Positions 1 to 11,705 of a DNA stretch of 64,000 nucleotides are shown one piece after another. The notes beneath the pieces are model-generated. The model did no database searches. It worked only from the letters and a program-made list of their open reading frames with translations, and was not told where the DNA came from. This DNA comes from Fibrobacter sp. (GTDB taxonomy: Bacteria; Fibrobacterota; Fibrobacteria; Fibrobacterales; Fibrobacteraceae): NCBI GenBank assembly GCA_024398815.1, contig JAKSIL010000004.1:53663-117662 (forward strand). Direction: 5' to 3'. Each line of letters opens with the position of its first letter. Position 1 is the stretch's first letter. The position numbers and the translations under genes were made by a program.

Positions 1-3000
1 AGTTGTCTTCGCCGACCTTTTCCACATCAACCTTGAACAAGGAATCCACCTTGCTTCCGTTGGTTTCCTCGATGGTTGCCGTCAGACTATCGACATCGCC
101 ATCATCCTGGTCAACAACCTTGTACGAAAGGATTTCCGTACCCGTTGCGGAATTTTCCTCGATGCCGACGACAATCTTGTTCTTGTCACCAGGGTTCTCG
201 GGATCGTCAGAATCATCGACGCAGTTGTCGTTCCTCTTGCACTTGTCGATTTCGTCGTCTTCGCCGTTGTCATCGCTGTCCGGGATGATTTCCGGATTCT
301 CGTTCACGTCCTGGAGACTGATTGTAATGGTAATCGTATCCTTGAAATCCTTGGCAGACATGTCGAATACAGCCACCTTAACGGTATATTCAGAACTCTT
401 TTCGTAATCCAGCGGCTTGATTACATAAAAGCCGATAGTGCCGGAGTACTTTCCGCCAATTTCATCCAGCTTAAAGTATTCGTTATCGATACTGTGGCCA
501 GCGGAATCCACCACAGAGACAATGTTGTAATCATTGTGTCTGAAGTCAGGATTCTTGGAATCTTCGTCAAGGACGATGACTGTACCAATCGCCGTATCGG
601 GAGCAACGTTTTCTGCAACAACGAAGCTGCCCTTCTTATCCAAAGTGAAAGGTTCATTAATATCTATCACGTTGATGGTACGCACGATGGTATCGGTAAG
701 GCCATCCTCGTCGGCAACCGTAAGGGTTACGTCATAGGATTCTTCAATCATTTCGAAGTCAAGTTTTTTTTCGTCCTTCACACGGACCACAAGTTTGTAA
801 TCGTCGCCGAACGGTTCGACACTCGCCACAAAGAGCGATTCAGCGCCAGTCTTATTCACATCGGTTAGCGTCGCCGTCAGACTATCGACATCGCCATCAT
901 CCTGGTCCACGACCTTGTACGAAAGGACCTCGGTATTCGTTGCGGAATTTTCCTCGATACCGACGATTATCTTCTTCGGATCGTCCGGATCCTTGATGCA
1001 ATTACCCTTTTCCTTGCACTTGTCTTCTTCGTCGTCATCACCATCTTCATCGCTATCCGGGATGATTTCCGGATTCTCGTTCACGTCGTTGAGAGTAATG
1101 TCGAAGGAAATCGTTTTGGTATAAGCGGCACTGTCGGCATCGTACACACGAACCGTAATCGAGTACTTGGTACTCTGTTCGTAATCCAACGGATTGACAA
1201 CATAAATGCCACCCTTGCCGGAGTATTCACCGCCAATTTCCTTGATATCAAAGAAATTCTGGTTCGCGATGCTCGTTCCTGTAGAATCCTTCACGGAAAC
1301 AATTTCAAACTTGTTGTGCCTGAAGTCCGGATTCTTGGAATCTTCGTCATGGACGATGACTGTACCTATCGCCGTATCGGGAGCAACGTTTTCTGCAACC
1401 ACGAAGCTGCCTTCCCTATCCAAAGTGAAAGGTTCGTTCACGTCTTTCACCTTGATGGTGCGTTCGAGCGAAGAAGTTTCGCCCTGGACATCAGTAACCG
1501 TAAGAATCACGTCGTAAGACGCATTGACATTTTCGTAATCAAGCAGAGCTTCGTCTTTCACCTTTACATAGAAGGTATCGTTGGAAATCTCAACCTTGAA
1601 CAAATCTTCAGCTCCGGAACCGTTTTTATCGACTATCGACGGCACCAGTTTACCAGCGTCAGCGGCATCCACATCGGACACGCTGAATTTCTGAATCTTA
1701 GTCCCGGTTGCAGAGTTTTCGGCAATGATATACGGACCGTTGCAGTCAATATCGCCTTCGAAGCAATTCAATTCGGGCTTTTCGTTCTGGTCATCGACAC
1801 CAACTTCTATTTCAACAGTCTTGGAATATTCAGGTTCTACAGAATCATCGAATACTCGCACCGTGACCGTATACGTCTTGCTGTTTTCGAAGTTCAAAGC
1901 GTTCTTAACCATAAGGCCGATTTCGCTACCCGTCTCAGACTTTGCGATTTCTTCGAGTCTGAAGAAGTTCTGGTTTTCAACTTCGTTGCCAGAAGCATCC
2001 TTTACAGAAGTGATTTTGGACTTGTTATTCCTGAATGTTTCATTCTTGGTATCTTCATCAGTGACGACAACCTTGCCAATGGGCGCTGTCGGAACAGCAT
2101 TTTCCGCAACCTCGAAATCGCCGACCTTAGCAAGTTCAAACGGTTCGTTCACGTCATCCACCTTGATGGTGCGTTCGAGCGAAGAAGTTTCGCCCTGGAC
2201 ATCAGTAACCGTAAGAATCACGTCGTAAGACGCATTGACATTTTCGTAATCAAGCAGAGCTTCGTCTTTCACCTTTACATAGAAGGTATCGTTGGAAATC
2301 TCAACCTTGAACAAATCTTCAGCTCCGGAACCGTTTTTATCGACTATCGACGGCACCAGTTTACCAGCGTCAGCGGCATCCACATCGGACACGCTGAATT
2401 TCTGAATCTTAGTCCCGGTTGCAGAGTTTTCGGCAATGGTATACGGACCGTTGCAGTCAATATCGCCCTCGATGCAATCCAGTTCAGGCTTTTCGTTCAC
2501 GTTCTGGAGGTTGATTGTCACCGTAGCGGTGTCTGCAAATGTTCCGTCGGTCACCCTTACATGGATTGTAATCGTCGGATTGACTTCGTAATTGAGCACA
2601 GAATTGTCGACGACCTTCACATTGGCGCCGTCCATCTTGAACACGGAATCGCCTTCAACGACATTGTATGTCAGAGTGCTATAAGAAACATTCTTTGTAT
2701 CCGGATCGCGAGCGACAACCGTTCCAATCACGGTGCCGTTCGGGACGTTTTCATCCGGAGTGAACGTTGCGTCGTCGATAGTCGGAGCTTCGTTCACGTC
2801 GGTGACGAAAATCTTGGTGTCTGCATAAACGCTGTTGCTTCCGGAAGTACCGGAGCGGTCGGTCAAATGGATTCGCACTTCAAAACTTGCGGTATCATTT
2901 GCCGCATTGAAGAGAGTTTCGTAGTTCAGCTTGACGCTGTCCTTGACACTCAAAACAATATAAAGCTTGCTATTTTCCGCATTCTCGGCAACCGTAACAT

Positions 3001-5741
3001 CAAAAATTTCAGCAGCATCGGCAATCGTGCTTTCCGGCTCCCTGTTCAATTCCTCGAGAGTAACAACGAACTGCCCCTGGACATCATCAGCGTCTTGGTC
3101 GATAATCTGAATCGTGCCAAACACATGATCAACGGCGACATGTTCAAATTCGTTGTAGGAATCCTGGATGTCGACAATCTGAGGAGGTTCGTTCATGTCC
3201 GTAACATGGACCGTAATAGAAATTTCTTCGGAGTATTCTTTCAAAGTTTCGTCATAGGCGCGCACGACTACCGTATAGCTCTTGCTAGATTCGTAATCCA
3301 GCTCTTTTTCCACATAGAGATTTCCAATCTGTGAATACGGAATCGTTTCTTTGATGCTGAAAAGGCCCTGGCCAGAGACATCCCGGCCCAGCGAATCGGT
3401 AACGGACACAATTACAAAAGCATCCTTTCTAAAGTCGTCGTTTTCCGTATCAGGGTCATTGAGAAGAATGCTGCCGACAGGATCGACAGGAACCGTATTT
3501 TCAGGGACGGAGAATGCGCCACTCGTAGAATACGAGAACATTTCGTTTTCATCGTCAATTTCGAGAGTCACCACAGAATAGACGGAATCGACACCGGCAC
3601 CACCCGTGGTGGAAGCGTCATCTTTGACCTTCACTCGAATCGTCAAGGATTTGTCCTCGGACTCGTAATTCAGGACAGCACCACTCTTTACGGAAAATTC
3701 TCCCGTAGTCGGGTTAATCTCATACAGACTCGTCACCTTGTTGTAGTTTTCTTCCGTATATTCGTCGGAGAACTTGTCATCGAAGGTGTACGTCAACTTA
3801 TCACCGACATCGACATCGGACGCCACCACGGCACCCGTGACGTCGTGCGACAGTTCACCAAAGGTAACAGTCGCATTGTTCGTCACCGGTGCATCGTTCA
3901 CCGGAGTGACAGTAATGGTCATCGCATACGCCTCTTTAGAAACAGCTTCCTTCGTATCATAAATCTTGAACGAGAATGCCGTTGTTCCATACCAATTCTC
4001 ATCGCCTTTGAAAGTCAGCAAATTTGCCTGCAAATCCGCCAAAGCAACATTAGCTCCGGCAACAACAGGTTCTTCACCGACAAGCAACACACCGTTTTCT
4101 GGCAAGCTCACTATATTGACACCAGCCAAAGAAACATCTGGATATTGAGAAGAGAAAGCAAAATATTCGTCAGTGAAGATAAAAGATTCATCTTCTTTAA
4201 GAGATACAGCATTATCCTCAGAAACAGGTTCCCTATTGGCATCGACAATTGTCAATGGGAAAATTCCTTCTGGCGCTTGTTCACAATTTTTGCCATTGTC
4301 GTCACATTCTTCCATCATAGCACCAACCATGTTGTATACACGCAGGCCTACAATTTCAGGGACTTCAGTTTCAGTATCCAGCTTAACATTTAAATAAATA
4401 GGTTTATCCAAATAAATGGATTTTGCCGAAATAGTAGCCTTACCAGTACTTACACCACATATTGGCATTTCATGATACCCATTTTCATCACTGCCGCTCA
4501 AGTTAAAATCAGCATTCGAAGCCGTGAACTTACTGTTGTATGAATTTGTCGCAAAGCAATAATCGAAATAAACGGGCGACACGGATTCAGCATCCAAAGA
4601 CATGTTAATAGCCACCCATTCGTCATTTTCAATATACGCACCATCGGCAAAGGCATTCGGATTCACCTTCAGCAAAGGAGCTTCAAAAGGCATATAGACA
4701 AAGTCACCTGAGAACTCTGCACCAACATTAATTTTTGTTGCAAGAAGCTGACCCGCAAGTTCAGTATTGGAACCAAGAGTCATCGTTCCACTAGTCATAT
4801 ACGTTCCTTGAAGATACCTTCCCCCGTTTCTTGAGCCCAAATTAAGATCTCTTGTCGTATAAAAAATCATATTTCCAACATAATCTTTGTTATTCACAAT
4901 TTTCGAATTGGTCGCATTATTCCAACGATGGTTGCTAAAGTCGTATGTAGCCCCCTCAGGCACATAGGCAACCCTTATAGACGTTCCAGAACTTATACTC
5001 AAATTCCCTTCAATAAAGAAACGTGCATAGCTATTGGCATTTTCCATACGAACAATAACATCAACCGTATTACTGAAAGTCATTCCAGAATACAGGAAAT
5101 CCCACCTTTTCTTTCCCGTTTCTTCATCTTTGGGCGGAATATCAATGTAAACAGTAGAGGCTCCATTGGAATTATAATTGCCCATATTGATTATATCGGA
5201 AGGCAAGCTTGTATATGTCGGGATAGTGACGTGTGTCGGTACAGCAGGTACACTCGCACAAGCTGTAGCGTCGTTTTTAGAACCTGTTACAGGATGCGGA
5301 TTCCCTTTTGCATCGTTTGGGGTTCCCGATGTATAAACCAACCCCGAATTTGAGATATTACCACAAAAAGCGCCATTAACGTAAATACCATGATCACCCG
5401 GTAGCAAAGAACCATTGACACGAGCCGGACCTGTCGTGAAAATATCCCCCCCCATACCTCCGGAAATATTTCCTCCTGCATAAATTGGTCCACCAATCGC
5501 ATGCTGTTCAAAAGTGAAAATAAAATTTCCCGCAGTTCCCACAGCACCAACAGAGTCCAACATGACACATCGTCCTATGGATATTTCTTGGGTACCCCAG
5601 AACTTGAACTGCATCAAGTCTTTCCAATACTGTTCCTGTTGAGCATCTCCAGAGGCTCCGCTAAACACAAACGGAGCCACATCCACAGCCAACACCGGGA
5701 CCATTCCAAGCAAGACCAATATGATTGCTTTTAACTTCATA
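1..5741 (-). CDS. Giant secreted cadherin-repeat protein (3' end beyond window)
   Basis: The frame is open from an ATG at 5741 to the left edge (over 1,913 codons), so the C-terminus is missing. It begins with a signal peptide (MKLKAIILVLLGMVPVLAV), then an N-terminal module of about 450 residues shared with the two next genes (QQ..YW.DLM..K.WG, GGPI..GGN, FTTGP.RV.GS, AGQLLA, F.Y.PF). After it come at least eleven cadherin-like repeats, recognised by the recurring D-V-N-E-x-P linker and A-E-N near each repeat start. Acidic Asp/Cys-rich inserts near the left edge resemble thrombospondin type-3 calcium loops. Cadherin repeats usually bind calcium and extend adhesins from the cell surface; a surface or fibre-adhesion role here is inference. 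Two internal segments are almost identical at DNA level (see repeats). No strong Shine-Dalgarno precedes the ATG; an inverted repeat lies about 35 nt upstream. Confidence 0.85.
1451..1756 (-). repeat. Internal direct repeat, copy 1 (about 306 bp)
   Basis: This stretch inside the first cadherin-repeat gene recurs at 2162-2467, offset 711 bp (237 codons). I see a single base difference (gatatacgg against ggtatacgg). It codes for most of one cadherin-like repeat plus a linker. Looser copies of other segments recur with offsets near 780-795 bp towards the left edge. Confidence 0.85.
2162..2467 (-). repeat. Internal direct repeat, copy 2 (about 306 bp)
   Basis: Second copy of the 1451-1756 segment. 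The offset is a multiple of three, so unequal recombination between copies would add or remove whole cadherin repeats without shifting the frame. Confidence 0.85.
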
Positions 5742-5775
5742 ATATTTACCACAACTTTGTCAGGAATAACACAAG

Positions 5776-5809
5776 CCGACCAGATATCCTAACCGCGGAT
5801 ATCGGTCTG
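5776..5809 (-). promoter_or_regulatory. Inverted repeat in the leader of the first cadherin gene
   Basis: GATATCC (5783-5789) and GGATATC (5797-5803) form a perfect 7-bp inverted repeat with a 7-nt loop. It is extended outwards by CCGACC / GGTCTG with one mismatch and one bulge. It sits about 35 nt upstream of the ATG at 5741, so it could be an operator or an mRNA leader hairpin. No T-run follows on either strand, which argues against a terminator. Confidence 0.35.
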
Positions 5810-5890
5810 ACCCATTTCTTCCATCACCTAATCAAGATAAATATACAAATAAAAAGTTACATTCGCAAATTCTTATCCACAAGAAATCAA

Positions 5891-5950
5891 CAAAAAGGCG
5901 TGCATTTAAGCACACTTAACCCGCTTTGCTGGCAGCCAGGAGCCGCCAGC
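5891..5950 (-). terminator. Probable terminator(s) after the second cadherin gene
   Basis: Reading the minus strand, a GCTGGC/GCCAGC-type hairpin (5927-5950) is followed by a second hairpin with 6-bp stem at 5910-5915/5898-5903 (one G-T pair, 6-nt loop) and then CTTTTTG. The second has the normal form of an intrinsic terminator and lies about 45 nt past the stop codon at 5961. Confidence 0.5.
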
Positions 5951-5960
5951 GGGTCATTCG

Positions 5961-8900
5961 TTATTTCTTTTTCTTGGTTTTTGTGGTCTTCGTGGACTTC
6001 GAGCCAGAGCTGCTCTTTTTGGCATTGGAGCTCTTGACAGTGGGGTTCGAAACCGGTCTCTTGTAGCCGAAGGGCTTGAGCATGTCTTCGGTAATCTTTC
6101 TCTTGAAGCCGACCTTGTTCGAAGCCTTCGTGTTGTCGTGTACCGGCGGCAGCGTGCAGCGCAGCGTAGTACGCATTTCGACTTCGGTCTTGTACAGGTA
6201 GGCGCCGGTTGCATACAAATGACCGTTCTCGGCACGTACGAAGCCATCCGTAGTGGGCTTCATTTCAAAGAACATGTCAAGCTTGCCGCCTTCGTTCACG
6301 TAGTCGGGGTCGTTCACTTCCTGTGCGAAGCTGAAGTAGTCGACAAACGAGCCGAGGGTCGTGTACACCCACACCTTCACGTACATGGTCGTGTTGTAGA
6401 GGTTTGCACGGCTGATGTCCGAGCCGAGGCTGTCGCGGAAGTCTTCGTCGCAGTATTCCTGCACGTAGTCTTCGACGGAGAGCTTTTCGCTCTTGGCGGC
6501 GTCCACACCGTCAACAGACACAAGGCCATCCTTGCCGACAAGGTCGTCGAGGGTCGCAAGGCCGCTTATGTTGTCAACAACCGGAACTCTCGTCAAGATT
6601 TCAAGTGTCGGTCCAAGATGTCCTTCGAGTCCCGGATACGGGGTATCGAGAGTGCCGTCCTTCGTCTTGAAATCGCCGCCGACGAGGGTTTCGTATTCCT
6701 TGCCGGTCTTGCTGTTCTTGATGGACACGGCAAAGGTTTCGCCCTTCTCGGGCGGATTAGCCGCGTAATACTCTTCCGTCTTGGCCAAGGACATTTCGGT
6801 CACGGGGTTCTCGATATAGATGTCGACATCCTTCGCGTTCTTCATGATGACATAGACGGTGGCGCTATCGCAGTTGCCGGCCTTGTCGCAGTAGAAGCGC
6901 GGAATGCCGTTGGTGCCCTTTTCGAGGCCCTGAGTCACGAGGGTATCCTGCAGCACGAAGTCGGCGCTGTCGCCAGTGACGCTAACATACCATTCGACAT
7001 CGACCGTGTTGGAGTAAAGGATTTCGTCTTCGATGGGAGACTTGATCCACACCAGAGGCGGTTTCTTGTCGAGCACCACGGAGATGGACTTGGTGGCGGA
7101 ATTGCCGAACTTGTTCACGTAGGTGTAGCTCACCATGAAGCCGACTTCCTCGGCATCGCTCCTGACAATCTTGCCCTTTTCGCTTACGTTGTACGAAACG
7201 TCGACGGCATTGCCCTTGGAATCCTTGTACGCATACTGGATGTTGTAAGCAGCACCCGTCTCCTTGTTCACCTGGGCGTAGCCGGTTTCGGCATCGGCCT
7301 GGAACGAGACGGTCACGGTGTCCTTCCCCACGACGGTCTGGTAAGAGACGGTCATTTCGTTAAGGCCGCTTGCGCTAGGAATAATGTTGCCATCCCTGTC
7401 GGTATAGTATGTGACAGTCACGTCGTGTCCGTCAATATTCTCGACATACGAAACGGCGATGCGGTCGTCGTTCACCGGAGTATAGACGGCGTTCTTCGCC
7501 TTTTCGTGCAGAGGCTGCACGGCGTCGGCAATGTCGGCCATGGTGCCGTACACCTTCGAAGGAATGCTCAAGGTGTCAAGGTTGAGTTCGATGGTGAAGC
7601 TTTCCTTGCTGCCCGACACGGGGTCAGTAACGGTCACGACGATATCGTTCTCTTCCTTGTTCACGTAGAAGCTGGTGTCGCCCTCGGCCACTTCCTCGAC
7701 CACGGTGAAGATATTCGGATCAAGGCTGTCCTCGACAGTCTTCGTGACGGTCACAATCGGCGGAACCGTGCTCACCACGACAATCAAGGTGTCGCAGCCT
7801 TCGGTATCCTTGCCAGGCGCCAGGTAGCACTTGATGATTTCATTCGTTCCTTCGACAAGGGTGGTGTCGCCAGACCTGAGCGTTCCATCTTCGGTCCATT
7901 CCACGTTGAGGTCGTAGTTGTTCACATAGATGGAATCAGGCATGAGCCACACGGAGTCGCGGTTCTCGGCACGCGTAATCTCGACCTCGGACTTCTCAGG
8001 CACATCGATGACCCTGACGGTCACGGTCGCCGTGTCGCAGAATTCACCGTCGCAGACCTCGGCCAAGATGGTATAGAGCGAATCCGACTCGTAGTCCAAC
8101 TTCTTGATGACCTCTACGGTGCCATCCTTCTTGATCTTGATTTCATTCGACGGGGTAATCTGCGTAAAGACGAGTGTATTGTACTTCTTGGAAATGTCCG
8201 GATCCTCGGCGACGAGCGTACCCACGGTGGCTGTCTTGTTTTCCTTGATTTCAAAACCCTGGTCGTCCATGGAAGGCGGTTCGTTCACATCGATGATGTT
8301 CACCTTGATGGTCTTCGTATCCGTGAGACCGCCACCGTCCGTCACCATGACGGTGATGAGTTCGGACTGCACCTTTTCGTAGTCAATTTCGGCGCCATCC
8401 TTGACAGAAATCAGGCCGTCGTCGGAAACAGTCACAATGTCGGAAGTTCCAATCATGGTGTAAACCAGTGTTTCCTTTTCTCCATCAGGATCGACAGTCT
8501 CTATTTCCGCAATCGGAGTTCCGCCAGCGGTATTTTCGGCGACGGAGACTTCGTCGGTCTGAATCTTCGGGGTCTCGTTGACATCCTTAAGCACGATGGT
8601 CATGGTCTCCACGACAAAGAGCTCCTCGCCCTTCGGACCAGGCTGGTTGTCCTTGACCTTGACCTGCACGGTAAACACGGTATCGCCCGTCGCCGCGTAC
8701 TTTTCAAAGTCCAAATCGGTCTTGGCCGTGATGTTACCGCGAGTATCGACGTCGAAGATTGCCGTATCGCCACCCACGGCTTCGTAGCTATGCCTGGTGA
8801 ACTTGCTTACGTTGTCGTAATCATCATCAACGACCTTTCCGACTTTAGCGCCACTGCCGGAATTTTCGGCAATGCTGAAGCTCTGCGGTTCCACGATAGG

Positions 8901-11474
8901 CAGTTCGTTCACGTCGTTCACGACAATGGTGACCGCCCTGGAATCCGACTGCACGACAACGCCGTTCGCATCCTTTCCGTTGCCCGCATCGAGGCCATCG
9001 GAGACCTTCACGGTAATCTCGTACTTGTTCACCGTTTCGTAGTCGAGCACCATGGAATCCTTCACCGTCACGACACCCGTGAGCTGGTCAATCGCAAAGA
9101 GCCCGCTCGTGTCCTTCACAATCGAGTAGTAGAGCGTCTTCGTAGTATCGCTACAGGTTGCCACAACGACACCCGCCGGTGCATTCTCCGGATTGTTTTC
9201 GTCGACGTTGCCCTTGTTCACGATGTTTCCTACAGTATCGGGAACGCCACCACCAGGAGGAGGCGGAATGATGACAGTCGTATCGGTGTCCACAATTTCC
9301 GGGATGTCGTTTACATCTTTCACGCGAATGGTAACTGTAGTGGTATCCCAAAGGGACGTGTCCTTACTAATATTTTCCTCATCAAAAACGCGCACTAACA
9401 CGGAATAGAGAGAATCCTTTTCATAGTCCAAGGAATCACCGTACTTCACAGAAAGGTAACAAGTGGGAGTTATGGCGAAAATGGCCGTATCCCCGCCAAC
9501 AAGTTCGCATACATTGAACTTTGAATGATCACCAAACTTAACAGCTCCTGTAGTATCGTAGATATCCGTATCACTCCACTGGACCTGTTGTTTTATCGGC
9601 TTGCCGTCCGTAACATTTTCATCCACCTCGCAAGTCTGCGGGACTACAATCGGCTTTTCGTTAACATCGTAAACAGGAATACGATATTCTTGAATATCGC
9701 TCAAACCCTGCGGATCATACACATTCACATTTAACGTAAGTATAGCACCCTTACCACCCACTTTTGTATTTTGCAAGTTTTCATCTTCGAAGTCAAATAC
9801 AACATCTTCCTTTAGAACGACCTTAACAGAATTCTTAGAATCCGACTGAAGCTCAAAGTAATCCATTCCGGTGCCACCAAGAATTTCAAACTTCAGCGTT
9901 CCTTCTTCCGGGTCATCCGCCATGATAATCCCAGCAATTTGACCAGCAATAGCCTTGGTGTCGTTCTCCTTCACAGACATGTTGTTGTTGCTCAAAAGCG
10001 TTGGAGGCTCGTTGTTTTTATCGACGATGGGCAAGCCCACACCGCCACTGCGATTTTCATCTTTAAGAACAGCACCAGCTATCTTTATAACATAAAGAAT
10101 AAGAGTTTCATTTCCTTCCTTTAAAGCATCAGTTTTCACATTAATCCAAGCCATCTTGGAACTGTCCGTCGGAACCAAGGAATGCATCGGAATGACAATT
10201 TGCTTTTTCGGGCCCGTTGCAGGGTCTGCTCCGCAAATCGGGAAATAATATTGGCTTGTCGGATCGTCCCGACCTTCAAGATTGAAGTCATCCCCAGAAG
10301 CAAAACCCGTAATAGAATTCAACTGAAAACAGTAATCAATAGTAACATTCGTTTCAGGAATTTTATTTAAATGGACGTCGAGGACCGTGTCCTTATCATT
10401 TTCCGGATAAGACCCATTCGCAAGGGCCTTGATGTCAATCTCAGGAGGGTCGAACGGCACATAGATAAAACCAGAACCATCGAAGTTCGCATCAATCTTC
10501 AAAGTTTTAGCCAAAAGCTGACCTGCCAGAGTCAACTGCTGCTTTACATAAATCTGTCCCGTAGAAATAAAAGTTCCCTGGAGAGGAATGTCATTACCAC
10601 GGGCATCCCAAGTGATATCGGCAGTCACGTAAAAAAGGAGGTTTCCAGCGTAGTCCTCGTTCGCGATATCACTATACACTCCCTTTCCATCATCATACTG
10701 CACCTGAATCTTTGCTTTAGAGTCTATTTTCAGGCGTTCACTCACAAAAACTCGAGTAAGACGACCGCCCTTGGGCATACGAATAACAAGAGAAGCCCCA
10801 TTTAAAAGATCTATAGACGACACGCGAACATCATACATTCCCTCGCCTTCAGGAACATCAAGATTGTACACCTGGTTGTCCCTATATATAGCCCCTTTAT
10901 CCGTCATGGAATTTAAAGCGCCAGCAGCAAGTGTCGGTATGGCAAGATTCGTTTTCAAATCAGGAACAGTGGATGGGCAACTTGCATAAGCACCGCCAAA
11001 ATAGCGTTCACCAGATATGCTTCCCGCAAACTTTTCGCTCACATTCTGCTGAACACAAACCGGCCCCTTAATATAACTTGTCCCGTTCCAGTTTTCCGTG
11101 TAAACACTTCCACCTACGCGAATCGGGCCTGTCGTAAAATGTTCATTACCGTCGCCACTACTAAAATTAATGTTTCCACCGATAATAATCGGTCCACCTA
11201 CATCATGAATACCATTCTTGAGTAAAAAGTTACCTGTAGATGTGCCAAACCACCCCACCTCGTCCGTAACCTTAACGTTGGTACCTTCAAAGGTAATTCC
11301 CTCGGCACCAAACATTTTAAACTTCATCAGGTAGTCCCATTCCGCCTGCTGAGCTTCCTTTGACGAGCCGGCATAATTAAACTGCATGGGATACGGATCC
11401 GCCGCAAGAGACGGCAGAACCAACCCTAACAGAAGCAGGGCAGACACAAAAAATTTACTTTTCAACTGCGACAT
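5961..11474 (-). CDS. Giant secreted cadherin-repeat protein (1,837 aa)
   Basis: A clear signal peptide (residues 1-24, ending in SLAA) is followed by the same N-terminal module as in the two flanking paralogues (AQQAEWDYLMKFKMFG, GGPIIIGGN, FTTGPIRVGGS, LAGQLLAK, IYVPFDPP). A Calx-beta-like stretch (EGNETLILYVIK) and about six cadherin-like repeats follow, each ending in a D-V-N-E-x-P type linker. A proline/glycine hinge (PPPPGGG) separates two repeats near residue 730. The last 450 or so residues form a module shared with the next gene (KNAKDVD, EEYYAANPPEKGE, PYPGLEGHLGPT, WVYTTLGSFVDYF, MLKPFGYKRP), here with a Ser/Lys-rich basic tail ending in four lysines. A strong AGGAGG lies 8 nt before the ATG. 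Surface adhesin or matrix role is inferred; no catalytic domain was recognised. Confidence 0.88.
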   Translation of the reverse strand: MSQLKSKFFVSALLLLGLVLPSLAADPYPMQFNYAGSSKEAQQAEWDYLMKFKMFGAEGITFEGTNVKVTDEVGWFGTSTGNFLLKNGIHDVGGPIIIGGNINFSSGDGNEHFTTGPIRVGGSVYTENWNGTSYIKGPVCVQQNVSEKFAGSISGERYFGGAYASCPSTVPDLKTNLAIPTLAAGALNSMTDKGAIYRDNQVYNLDVPEGEGMYDVRVSSIDLLNGASLVIRMPKGGRLTRVFVSERLKIDSKAKIQVQYDDGKGVYSDIANEDYAGNLLFYVTADITWDARGNDIPLQGTFISTGQIYVKQQLTLAGQLLAKTLKIDANFDGSGFIYVPFDPPEIDIKALANGSYPENDKDTVLDVHLNKIPETNVTIDYCFQLNSITGFASGDDFNLEGRDDPTSQYYFPICGADPATGPKKQIVIPMHSLVPTDSSKMAWINVKTDALKEGNETLILYVIKIAGAVLKDENRSGGVGLPIVDKNNEPPTLLSNNNMSVKENDTKAIAGQIAGIIMADDPEEGTLKFEILGGTGMDYFELQSDSKNSVKVVLKEDVVFDFEDENLQNTKVGGKGAILTLNVNVYDPQGLSDIQEYRIPVYDVNEKPIVVPQTCEVDENVTDGKPIKQQVQWSDTDIYDTTGAVKFGDHSKFNVCELVGGDTAIFAITPTCYLSVKYGDSLDYEKDSLYSVLVRVFDEENISKDTSLWDTTTVTIRVKDVNDIPEIVDTDTTVIIPPPPGGGVPDTVGNIVNKGNVDENNPENAPAGVVVATCSDTTKTLYYSIVKDTSGLFAIDQLTGVVTVKDSMVLDYETVNKYEITVKVSDGLDAGNGKDANGVVVQSDSRAVTIVVNDVNELPIVEPQSFSIAENSGSGAKVGKVVDDDYDNVSKFTRHSYEAVGGDTAIFDVDTRGNITAKTDLDFEKYAATGDTVFTVQVKVKDNQPGPKGEELFVVETMTIVLKDVNETPKIQTDEVSVAENTAGGTPIAEIETVDPDGEKETLVYTMIGTSDIVTVSDDGLISVKDGAEIDYEKVQSELITVMVTDGGGLTDTKTIKVNIIDVNEPPSMDDQGFEIKENKTATVGTLVAEDPDISKKYNTLVFTQITPSNEIKIKKDGTVEVIKKLDYESDSLYTILAEVCDGEFCDTATVTVRVIDVPEKSEVEITRAENRDSVWLMPDSIYVNNYDLNVEWTEDGTLRSGDTTLVEGTNEIIKCYLAPGKDTEGCDTLIVVVSTVPPIVTVTKTVEDSLDPNIFTVVEEVAEGDTSFYVNKEENDIVVTVTDPVSGSKESFTIELNLDTLSIPSKVYGTMADIADAVQPLHEKAKNAVYTPVNDDRIAVSYVENIDGHDVTVTYYTDRDGNIIPSASGLNEMTVSYQTVVGKDTVTVSFQADAETGYAQVNKETGAAYNIQYAYKDSKGNAVDVSYNVSEKGKIVRSDAEEVGFMVSYTYVNKFGNSATKSISVVLDKKPPLVWIKSPIEDEILYSNTVDVEWYVSVTGDSADFVLQDTLVTQGLEKGTNGIPRFYCDKAGNCDSATVYVIMKNAKDVDIYIENPVTEMSLAKTEEYYAANPPEKGETFAVSIKNSKTGKEYETLVGGDFKTKDGTLDTPYPGLEGHLGPTLEILTRVPVVDNISGLATLDDLVGKDGLVSVDGVDAAKSEKLSVEDYVQEYCDEDFRDSLGSDISRANLYNTTMYVKVWVYTTLGSFVDYFSFAQEVNDPDYVNEGGKLDMFFEMKPTTDGFVRAENGHLYATGAYLYKTEVEMRTTLRCTLPPVHDNTKASNKVGFKRKITEDMLKPFGYKRPVSNPTVKSSNAKKSSSGSKSTKTTKTKKKK

Positions 11475-11566
11475 AACAGAGCCTCCTGAGCCTTGTATGT
11501 TTCAACAATCTTAACACCCAATACAAAAAAAACAAAAGTAGAAAAATGTTTCTTCTTTTTTACTTT

Positions 11567-11595
11567 AATATATAGAGAATTGAGCGTAAATGCAA
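11567..11595 (-). promoter_or_regulatory. Candidate sigma-70 promoter for the second cadherin gene
   Basis: Minus strand: TTGCAT (11590-11595), a 17-bp spacer, TATATT (11567-11572), about 90 nt before the ATG at 11474. The same TTGnnn-N17-TATATT form is found before recA and the pectate lyase gene, which supports it as a local promoter type. Confidence 0.55.
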
Positions 11596-11599
11596 CATC

Positions 11600-11623
11600 A
11601 ACGGGGCCAAAAACCCCGTTTTT
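11600..11623 (+). terminator. GC hairpin with T-run between the second and third cadherin genes
   Basis: AACGGGG and CCCCGTT (7-bp perfect stem, loop CCAAAAA) are followed by TTT on the plus strand. In the minus direction, in which the genes are read, no T-run follows. It could stop antisense transcription into the third gene or act as a 3' stabilising hairpin for that gene. Confidence 0.35.
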
Positions 11624-11705
11624 CGCATTTTTAGTGATTATTTTCTCGTTTTTTGACCGCTTTTATTCCAAAATGGGATATACCGCAGGCCCATTTTTTA
11701 GCGAT

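Noticed and set aside
1316..3334. A 672-codon plus-strand frame inside the first cadherin gene
   Set aside because: Same antisense effect; its internal repetition only reflects the cadherin repeats on the other strand.
6138..9398. A 1,086-codon plus-strand frame opposite the second cadherin gene
   Set aside because: It mirrors the minus gene, which has signal peptide, domains and a good ribosome site. Strong codon bias in the sense strand avoids TTA, CTA and TCA codons, which leaves the opposite frame open. The frame has His/Val/Asp-rich unstructured composition.
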